The position numbers and the translations under genes are program-made. A stretch of DNA of 64,000 nt from Chitinophagaceae bacterium (GTDB taxonomy: Bacteria; Bacteroidota; Bacteroidia; Chitinophagales; Chitinophagaceae). The notes beneath the pieces were generated by a model that made no database searches, was not told the DNA's origin, and was given only the letters and a program-made list of their open reading frames with translations. Within the stretch, counting starts at the first letter, position 1. The number at the start of each line of letters is the position of its first letter. Of the stretch, positions 57,320-64,000 are shown piece after piece. Location: contig JAMLHL010000007.1 of assembly GCA_023957125.1 (NCBI GenBank), forward strand, positions 143,481-207,480, written 5' to 3'.

Positions 57320-58402
57320 TCACAGCATCACCACTTTTCCGGTTCTGACGGATTCATCACAGGCAAAAGCAATTCTCAAACTATTCACCGCGTCTTCCAT
57401 GTGATCGGTCAGGTCTGTATTGTTTCTTATGGCATTCAGAAAATAAAGTTGTTCCCGGTTGCACAGTTCCTGGTGATCTGGCTCGTCTTCGAGATTGATC
57501 CAGGTGTCTTCTTTGGCAAACTTTTCATTGGCATCAAGGTCTGCATGGTGTACCCGCAGTGATTCCGTTTTGGTATGCGATTCTATAGAATCCGACTTAC
57601 CTTCTCCTCCCGCGCTTTTTGCCACAATAGACACCGACCCCTTAGGACCTACCACGTCTTTTACAAAAAACGCGGTTTCACTCATCATCGGTCCCCATCC
57701 GGCTTCATACCAGCCCACCGAGCCATCCTCAAAACGGATTTGCAATTGTCCGTAATTGTAATTCCCGGCAGGAATTTCTTCGGTAAGCCTGGCGCCTATC
57801 GCATAAACCTGCACCGGTTTGGAACGGGCCATCTGGCACATCACATCAATATAATGTACCCCGCAATCCACAATCGGGCTGAGACTCTTCATCAGGTTTC
57901 GGTGCAAAGTCCACATATCGCCATCGCTTTGTTGATTGAGGTTCATCCGCATCACCAGCGGTTTTCCCAATTCCTGACTGAGTTCTATAAATTTCGCCCA
58001 GGAAGGATGATGCCGGAGAATATAACCCACCACCAGCTTCTTTCCGTGCTTAACTGCCGCCGCCTGCACTCTTTCCGCCCCTGCCACGGAAGCCGCCAAT
58101 GGTTTTTCAACAAATACATGGGCGCCGCTTTCGATGGACTTAATAGCATAGGCTTCATGCGTATCGGGGTAGGTAGAGATACATACGGCATCGGGCTTTG
58201 TCGCCTCCAGCGCCGTTTCAAAATCATCAAACAGCGCATACCCGCCCCCTAATTTTTTATTCAAAACCTCTTTGCTTTTTCCCCTGGAAACAATCCCGCA
58301 AATCTCAAACCCATCCAGATTATGGTAGGCTGTGGCATGAGATGCGCCCATATTACCGCAACCCACTACCAACACCCGTAAATTGTTTGTTTTCTGATCC
58401 AT
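57320..58402 (-). CDS. Gfo/Idh/MocA family NAD(P)-dependent sugar oxidoreductase
   Basis: A 360-residue cytosolic dehydrogenase with no signal peptide. The N-terminal Rossmann motif is VLVVGCGNMGASHATAYHNL, then ADAVC-like KPDAVCISTYPDTHEAYAIK, and VFVEKPLAA containing the catalytic Lys of the EKP motif. Catalytic-domain residues VDCGVHYIDVM include the conserved Asp/His pair. Family members oxidise inositols, hexoses or 3-keto sugars. It follows an MFS permease gene by 75 bases. Confidence 0.92.
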   Translation of the reverse strand: MDQKTNNLRVLVVGCGNMGASHATAYHNLDGFEICGIVSRGKSKEVLNKKLGGGYALFDDFETALEATKPDAVCISTYPDTHEAYAIKSIESGAHVFVEKPLAASVAGAERVQAAAVKHGKKLVVGYILRHHPSWAKFIELSQELGKPLVMRMNLNQQSDGDMWTLHRNLMKSLSPIVDCGVHYIDVMCQMARSKPVQVYAIGARLTEEIPAGNYNYGQLQIRFEDGSVGWYEAGWGPMMSETAFFVKDVVGPKGSVSIVAKSAGGEGKSDSIESHTKTESLRVHHADLDANEKFAKEDTWINLEDEPDHQELCNREQLYFLNAIRNNTDLTDHMEDAVNSLRIAFACDESVRTGKVVML

Positions 58403-58477
58403 AAGTAATCCGTTTTTAAATACTGATAATCTATTAATACAGTTGCCGAATATAAGTTAAAAAAATCTTCTTCGTTT

Positions 58478-59710
58478 TTATTTTCTTTCAGTGGATTCCC
58501 CTTTCCGTTTCTCTTTAAAAAAAATCAGGAATACGATTAATACCGCTACCGAACCCCAGGCCGGGTACACCCATACTCCCTGCCAATCGTGGGTGATACT
58601 GCCAACCGGTTCGGCAAGGGTATGCGAAGCTAATGAAATGCCGGCTAAATGGGTGCCTACAAAAGCGCCTACTCCCCACAGGATAAATGCTATAAAGCCC
58701 TGCGCTGCGCCCCGGATTTTTTCATTGGCTTCTTCGTCCACATACAATTGCCCGGTAATGAAAAGAAAATCATAGCACACCCCGTGCAGCAGGATCGCGC
58801 CATACACAAAAATGGTTTGCATCGAAATCATATCCACGCTACCTGCCAGTAAAAAGTACCGCACCGCCCAGGCCAGTATCCCAATAAAAATAGTTTTTCT
58901 GTATCCCAGATATCTCAGCATCAAGGGCAGCAAAAGCAAAAAAACAACATCGGATACCTGGGCTAAGGACATCTTTGCCACCGGGTATTTCCATTCCAGT
59001 TCGGTGACGTAAATGCTCATATTTACAAAATAGAAATACAGCGGAATACATATCAGGAACATGCTGATAATGAAAATCGCGAAGGAGCGCTTCTTCATTA
59101 AAGCCAGGGCGTCCAGACCTAAAATTTCCCCGAGACGAAGATTATTATCCGTTTTCTTCGGCGGCGTATGCGGCAGCGTCAGGGAATATAACCCCAGGAT
59201 GAGAGACATCACACCGGCAATCTGAAATTGCACGGCCGATTGCTCCGCCTCAAAAATAATACTCACCACCATGGCGCTGGCAATCCATCCCACGGCCGTA
59301 AAGGCTTTAACAAAAGGCAGATCGCGTTTGGGATTGGTAAAATGGTGCAGCGACAGCGAGGTGCCTAAGGCCAGTGTTGGCACATAAGAAGCACAATATA
59401 TAATGAGTACCGGGTAAAAGGAACCAAAACTGGTTAGCCGGGCAAGAACAAAAAGCAGGATACCGCCGGTAATTCCCAGAAAAGCCAGGATTTTCTCAGA
59501 CGCAAAATAACGGTCGGCTATCAGCCCGACAAAGAACGGGGAGATCATGGCGCCGATCGCAAAAGCGCCATAAGCGAGCCCGATTTGTCCGCCTCCAAAC
59601 TCGAGGGTTTTGCTCAGGTAAGTTGCCGCGCTTACATACCAGGCGCCCCATACAAAATATTGCAGGAACATGAAAACGGAGAGTCTGAATTTTAATTTTG
59701 TTTGCGTCAT
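58478..59710 (-). CDS. MFS permease, NupG-like nucleoside/sugar symporter
   Basis: A 410-residue inner-membrane carrier with 12 helices. The start at 59710 gives MTQTKLKFRLSVFMFLQYFV, which together with WGAWYVSAATYLSKTL and FAIGAMISPFFVGLIADRYF resembles nucleoside:H+ symporters such as NupG. Bacteroidota homologues are frequently clustered with sugar-catabolic genes, so the substrate may be a sugar or keto sugar. It precedes the Gfo/Idh gene and follows the DUF1080 gene. Confidence 0.9.
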   Translation of the reverse strand: MTQTKLKFRLSVFMFLQYFVWGAWYVSAATYLSKTLEFGGGQIGLAYGAFAIGAMISPFFVGLIADRYFASEKILAFLGITGGILLFVLARLTSFGSFYPVLIIYCASYVPTLALGTSLSLHHFTNPKRDLPFVKAFTAVGWIASAMVVSIIFEAEQSAVQFQIAGVMSLILGLYSLTLPHTPPKKTDNNLRLGEILGLDALALMKKRSFAIFIISMFLICIPLYFYFVNMSIYVTELEWKYPVAKMSLAQVSDVVFLLLLPLMLRYLGYRKTIFIGILAWAVRYFLLAGSVDMISMQTIFVYGAILLHGVCYDFLFITGQLYVDEEANEKIRGAAQGFIAFILWGVGAFVGTHLAGISLASHTLAEPVGSITHDWQGVWVYPAWGSVAVLIVFLIFFKEKRKGESTERK

Positions 59711-59810
59711 GATGAAGGTTGCTTTGCAAGGGTGAATCATTCCCGCCTGCGAAAATTTGGGCTATACTGGTTTTTTCTTATTCAGCGGAAAGATAAATTT
59801 TCCTGTCAAA

Positions 59811-61199
59811 TTATTGTAACTCCCGGATCCATAAATCCTTCCACCTGACCTTTATGCCTCCCCCCGAATGAATTTGCAAAGCAATTTGCCCGGCTTCCTC
59901 TTTAATCTTACCGTCCACCAAATGGATCATATGAGCGCCATTCAGCCAGGTATCCACCGTGTCGCCTTTAACACGTATCATCATGGCGTTCCATTGCCCC
60001 ATTCTCAGGGCCGATTCTTTGGAAGAGTCGGGAATAGCCAGCCAGCCCCTGCCATACGATTCATATATTCCACCGCTGTGTAACCCCGGGGGCGCAACTT
60101 CAGCCTGAAAGCCTTTGATCTTTGTACCCGTAACCGAAGAATGGAAAAAAATTCCGCTATTGCCATTTGCTTCCTGTAAAAATCTTGCCGTGAGCACAAA
60201 ATCTTTGAACTTTTTTTGGGTAGCTAAATACCCGTATTCCTTATCGGGTCCGCTCTCGCATACCAGGGTCCGATCTTTATCTACATACCATTTTTCAGTG
60301 CCATAAACCTCCCATCCATCCAAATCTTTCCCGTTAAAAAGAGCGATAGGTTCCGGTTTCTTTATTACCGGGGGAGGATTTTTCAGGGGGATCAGATCAA
60401 CTTTTCTAATCACCATAGGCGCCGCTTCGGATTGAATCTGTATCCTGCCTTTAGCCGGCTTAGCTTTTATTCCTTCATTGACCAGGATTCCGTTAAGATA
60501 AACGGTTATTTTATCGCCCAGGACCAGGCACTCTACTGTATTCCAATTTCCCAACGGATATTCAAGATCTTTTTTGCCCCAGAACCCTTTCACATTATCC
60601 CAGGAGGGATCCCTGTCTTTCCAGTTGATCCGCCCCCCGTAAATAGTAGCTAAATAATCACTTCCCTGGTCGTAGATATAGGAAGAGCCCTGCAGATCGG
60701 GAGCTACCTGCGCCGTTATTGAATACTTGTCCGAGCCATCGCCTACCACAATGAAATCCCCGGTGCCGCCTTCGATAATATTGACTTCAATAGAATGCAT
60801 CCAAATTCCGGAATACCCGCCGTCTTCCCCGACCGAATGCAACAAGATTCCTCCATCCCTCGCAACGCCATCCACCCGGGATGGGGAAGGCAGGCGATCG
60901 TTTGCCGTATCATATTTATATTCCACTACAAGTTTATAATTGCTGTATTCCTCGTTGGTGGTAATACAACCAAATTCGGTTCCTGAAATATTTATCATCC
61001 CGTCCTTCACAGTAAAAACCTGGTTCGGATCGTTATTTCTGCCCCTGTTTTTGAGAAATTTATACCACCCATCGAAATTCTTACCATTGAAAAGATGGAT
61101 CGTAGACTGGGAAGATGGCACCCTCTGGGCGTAGGATTGCGTTCCGTTTAAGATCAGGATCAATAATCCCGCAAGGGCAACCGATAGAATTCTTTTCAT
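59811..61199 (-). CDS. Secreted tandem DUF1080 protein (3-keto-disaccharide hydrolase family)
   Basis: A 462-residue exported protein with a Sec signal (start 61199; LALILNGTQSYAQ). Two DUF1080 domains of the jelly-roll, GH16-like kind follow in tandem. The first (about 30-250) begins IHLFNGKNFDGWYKFLKN; the second (about 275-462) begins IALFNGKDLDGWEVYGTEKW and contains NSGIFFHSSVTGTKIKGFQAE and the RGWLAIPDSSKESALRMGQW segment. Each starts with the LFNGKxLxGW signature. The family includes 3-keto-disaccharide hydrolases of extracytoplasmic glycoside degradation. Its neighbours, a cytochrome and Gfo/Idh, fit an oxidation-first route. Confidence 0.88.
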   Translation of the reverse strand: MKRILSVALAGLLILILNGTQSYAQRVPSSQSTIHLFNGKNFDGWYKFLKNRGRNNDPNQVFTVKDGMINISGTEFGCITTNEEYSNYKLVVEYKYDTANDRLPSPSRVDGVARDGGILLHSVGEDGGYSGIWMHSIEVNIIEGGTGDFIVVGDGSDKYSITAQVAPDLQGSSYIYDQGSDYLATIYGGRINWKDRDPSWDNVKGFWGKKDLEYPLGNWNTVECLVLGDKITVYLNGILVNEGIKAKPAKGRIQIQSEAAPMVIRKVDLIPLKNPPPVIKKPEPIALFNGKDLDGWEVYGTEKWYVDKDRTLVCESGPDKEYGYLATQKKFKDFVLTARFLQEANGNSGIFFHSSVTGTKIKGFQAEVAPPGLHSGGIYESYGRGWLAIPDSSKESALRMGQWNAMMIRVKGDTVDTWLNGAHMIHLVDGKIKEEAGQIALQIHSGGGIKVRWKDLWIRELQ

Positions 61200-61298
61200 T
61201 ATAAATGCGCTAATTTTTTGATAAACCAATATTCCCTGAACAATAAGGATATTTCCCTGCTTTACATTTTTCAGTTCTCATTCCATCCATATTATTTC

Positions 61299-64000
61299 CT
61301 ACTCATGGCTTTTTATTTGTCCTAACCCACTGGGTAAAGATTCAAGATACGCCATCAAGTCGGATATTTCCTGAATATTTAACGCTTTTAATAAACCGGG
61401 TGGCATCAGGGATACATTATCCGCCTCTACAGATACGATTTCATTCCGGGGTATGCGCACCTGTGAGCCGGGCCCGGTGGAGACAACAATCACATCGGGT
61501 AATTGTTCTTTAATAACTCCTGTGTAAGAAGTTGTTTTTGTGGTGATTTTGGAAGTTTCATATTCCCTGGCAAAACTGGCGCTGGGGTACATGATGGCTT
61601 CCAGAATATCGTGACGGGAACGGATGTCGCCGATATTAGACAGGTCGGGGCCAAAATCACCTCCTTTTCCTCCCACTGAATGGCAACTGAAACAGGTGGC
61701 TTTGCCATAAAACAATAGCCTTCCTTCTGCCACATCGCCTCTTTTCAATTCAGCCTGCAACTTTTCCAATTCTTCCAGTCGTGCCGCCTGTTTTTCCTTA
61801 AGCAATTCTATGAGAGATGAAGAAGCGGTTTGAACAGATGAAGGATAAGACGCAAACAATTTTTCCATATCTGAAACTGAAAGGTTATCAAGATGATCTT
61901 TGGAATTTTCCAGCGCCGCAATTAATGCCTTCCCCGCTTCCTCGCTCTTTCCACCCTGAAATGCATTTACCAGGTTTGGCAGGAGAAAAATATCTGCTTT
62001 AGCCACCTGCTCTTTGGCAAGGGATGTCAATTGTGCATCATTCAGCCTGGTTTGTGACAACAGGCGCGAGGCTTCCTGCCGCACCGGCGATTGATTCTCC
62101 GGCTCCAGGTATTTAGCCACCATTTCAAATTCTTTATTACTGAGATCGTGATCAGACATGAGCCGCGCCCCTAAAGCTTTAAGTCTGAAATCGGCTGGAT
62201 CCTTAGCGTTCTGTATAATCTGATTCAAAGTTGGATTCAGGCTGGCAATACTTCTGGATTTAATTAAATTCAGTACTTCCAGCCGGATTTCGTGGTCGCC
62301 ATTGCGCAACAAGTCGTTTAACCGGCTTATCCATGCGTCAGGTATTTTGTTAACCCGGGCATGCCCCATTACATCCAGCAACAAAATCATCTTAGACGGG
62401 GAGGACTGTGAATCGCCCAACCGGGAGGTGATAAAATTTTGGATCCGGGGGTCGCCGCTAAATTGGATCATCAGGTTACGAATAGCGGCTTCCTGTTCGG
62501 GTGTCAGGTCTTCCCGGTTCAGGTTATCTTTAAGATATCCGACCACCGCGTCTCCCCAATTCAAATGATGCAAGGCCACCCAGATCCCCACGTCCTGCAG
62601 CGCCTGATCCTTTGCAGAAAGAAACGGAACCAACTGCTCTTTTCTCAACGGCGCTCCGTCCATCTGATCCAACGCTATGAGGGCTGCTTTCCGAACGTTG
62701 ACCGAAGTATCGTTCAATGCCTGTGTAAGGGGTTCGGGAGATTTTAAGGTGATCAGAGAATAGATAATGGCGTGTTCCACAAAGCGATCATCGGGATTAC
62801 CGGAAGCGCTGAGCAGCGCGCTGATTGCCCGGGTATCTCCAATCAGTCCCAGGGCGGTAGCCGCTTCCCTGCGTACGGGCGCTTCGTCTTTCTGCACCAT
62901 CTCCATCAGGCGCGCGACCGCTGCCGCGTCTTTTGAAAGTCCGGCTACCCGTGCCGCTGCCGTTCTAACCATCGCGCTTTTATCGTCTAACCCCGCCCGT
63001 AAGGTTTCGCCCGTTTGCCCGGGGCTGTTTATCCGGTACAAAATAAATATCCCTGCCGTACGCGCCAACTCATTACCGGACGATAGCAGAATATCTTTCA
63101 CCGCATCTATCGCGGGCGCTCCCGTTGCCACCAATTGTTCGATAGCCTGGTTTCGCACCGCCAGCCGGTTATCGGTTGCGTAGCCGGCAAGCTGTTCCGG
63201 AGTCATTTTTGAAAGATCCAGTTTTCGTCCCCAGGGGTCATCCACCGGTTTCGCGTTGGTTTTCCTGATCCGGTAAATCCCCGCCTTCACATCTTTCTTT
63301 GCCACTACTGAAAGAGGGCAGCCTGCAATGAACCATCCTCCTGTATTCACCACCAGCAGGCTCCCGTCGCTGTCTTCCAATACATCTGTAGGGTGTACGT
63401 CTCCGTTAGAAGCTGTTATAAAAGGTTCATCCTTTGTTTCGTAAGTAGCGCCTGCCGGGCTGATGATATGCCTCATGATCCGGCCCGTATTGAACTGGGC
63501 GCTGAACAGATTTCCCGCGTAGTCTGCTCCCCAGGAAGCGCCTTCGTATCGCATTAGACCGGAATGGGCGATACGGGGCAGCTTATCCATTACCGGCATC
63601 AGGTCGCCGGTCAGCTTCAGGTGATCGTCTTCTATCACCTGGTTAGGTTTCGGATATACGCCGCCGTAAGTCCAGTTCATCAGCGCATCCCTGAAACCGT
63701 TCATCGGATCGGTGAAATACGTCATGGTGCCAATCGCTTCCCCCGCCGGCATAAAAATCAGTTCCACCGCGTTATCAAAACCACCGCTACAGAAAGGCTC
63801 CAGATCGCTGCCATCCGGCCGGCAGCGCCAGATGCGGGTGCTTTTGCCTTTCAGTTCCACACCTTCTTTGGTTGTGATATCAAAACTCCTTCTCGCATCG
63901 GTCATATACAGCCAGCCGTCGGGCCCCATAAAAGGACCGCCAAAGGCCGCGGCATTGGCATGCAATACCCACCCTTTAAGCAACACCTCTCTTTTATCCG
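61299..64000 (-). CDS. PVC-type cytochrome c protein with propeller and HEAT repeats (N-terminus outside window)
   Basis: About 900 residues are visible; the frame is open to the window edge (DKREVLLKGW precedes an internal GTG), so the N-terminus and signal are missing. It begins within a beta-propeller (GWVLHANAAAFGGPFMGPDG, IFMPAGEAIGTMTYFTDPMN, PTDVLEDSDGSLLVVNTGGW). A long stretch of HEAT-like helical repeats follows (about 270-730 of the visible part). The C-terminal cytochrome c domain has CFSCH (about 770), then SVGGKGGDFGPDLSNIGDIR and a Met in VSLMPPGLL. It is the third propeller-cytochrome in 30 kb and heads a run with DUF1080, MFS and Gfo/Idh genes. Confidence 0.88.
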   Translation of the reverse strand, partial: DKREVLLKGWVLHANAAAFGGPFMGPDGWLYMTDARRSFDITTKEGVELKGKSTRIWRCRPDGSDLEPFCSGGFDNAVELIFMPAGEAIGTMTYFTDPMNGFRDALMNWTYGGVYPKPNQVIEDDHLKLTGDLMPVMDKLPRIAHSGLMRYEGASWGADYAGNLFSAQFNTGRIMRHIISPAGATYETKDEPFITASNGDVHPTDVLEDSDGSLLVVNTGGWFIAGCPLSVVAKKDVKAGIYRIRKTNAKPVDDPWGRKLDLSKMTPEQLAGYATDNRLAVRNQAIEQLVATGAPAIDAVKDILLSSGNELARTAGIFILYRINSPGQTGETLRAGLDDKSAMVRTAAARVAGLSKDAAAVARLMEMVQKDEAPVRREAATALGLIGDTRAISALLSASGNPDDRFVEHAIIYSLITLKSPEPLTQALNDTSVNVRKAALIALDQMDGAPLRKEQLVPFLSAKDQALQDVGIWVALHHLNWGDAVVGYLKDNLNREDLTPEQEAAIRNLMIQFSGDPRIQNFITSRLGDSQSSPSKMILLLDVMGHARVNKIPDAWISRLNDLLRNGDHEIRLEVLNLIKSRSIASLNPTLNQIIQNAKDPADFRLKALGARLMSDHDLSNKEFEMVAKYLEPENQSPVRQEASRLLSQTRLNDAQLTSLAKEQVAKADIFLLPNLVNAFQGGKSEEAGKALIAALENSKDHLDNLSVSDMEKLFASYPSSVQTASSSLIELLKEKQAARLEELEKLQAELKRGDVAEGRLLFYGKATCFSCHSVGGKGGDFGPDLSNIGDIRSRHDILEAIMYPSASFAREYETSKITTKTTSYTGVIKEQLPDVIVVSTGPGSQVRIPRNEIVSVEADNVSLMPPGLLKALNIQEISDLMAYLESLPSGLGQIKSHE

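Overview
The window looks like chromosomal DNA of a Bacteroidota member, most likely of the Chitinophagaceae type. This is inferred from gene content: a short RpoD of the Bacteroidota form, a BtuB-like TonB receptor, lipoprotein-rich glycan genes, LytTR signalling, and -7 boxes of the TAnnTTTG type. No rRNA or species marker is present, so the genus is not claimed. The window holds about 52 protein genes or remnants, one tRNA, several terminators and at least three families of short repeats. No CRISPR array, prophage or intact insertion sequence was seen.

Layout. 1-513 is the end of a P-type cation ATPase. 1.5-3.7 kb is an AT-rich strip beside the 3' end of a tRNA-Leu(GAG) gene. It carries debris of an ABC three-component conflict system, an intact HigBA toxin-antitoxin pair and an unidentified frameshifted remnant, and reads as a worn genomic island. 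3.9-29 kb is mostly housekeeping: a peptide-binding lipoprotein, an M1 peptidase/GT87-like/flavin oxidoreductase operon, dnaE, thioredoxin, rimM, rpsP, ffh, rpoD, an LptF/LptG permease, an M20 peptidase, a split phosphorelay (hybrid kinase, separate HPt protein, LytTR regulator) and trmD. 29.4-34.3 kb has a TonB-dependent receptor and a GH78 rhamnosidase.

34.3-45.6 kb, on the minus strand, is the most interesting block. A tight run encodes CstA, a lipoprotein with beta-propeller and cytochrome c domains, a Tat-type sugar epimerase-fold protein, an azurin-like blue copper protein with an extra C-terminal domain, a haem-less beta-propeller lipoprotein, and a 1037-residue propeller/HEAT/cytochrome c lipoprotein. 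It looks like an extracytoplasmic carbohydrate-oxidation and electron-transfer module. A second related block at 57.3-64 kb has another propeller/HEAT/cytochrome c protein (cut by the window edge), a tandem DUF1080 (3-keto-disaccharide hydrolase family) protein, an MFS permease and a Gfo/Idh/MocA dehydrogenase. The intervening minus-strand run at 52.4-56.3 kb (RidA, a 3-hydroxyacyl-CoA-dehydrogenase-like protein, M19 dipeptidase, a propeller lipoprotein) may belong to the same catabolic neighbourhood, interrupted by a second HigBA pair.

Between these blocks lie a parvulin-type isomerase, a second Tat-type epimerase, a TMEM175 channel, YggS, an MNT/HepT pair whose HepT gene has a one-base frameshift, an amicyanin-like cupredoxin, a DUF4142 protein and an ECF sigma factor. 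Palindromic dispersed repeats occupy several gaps.
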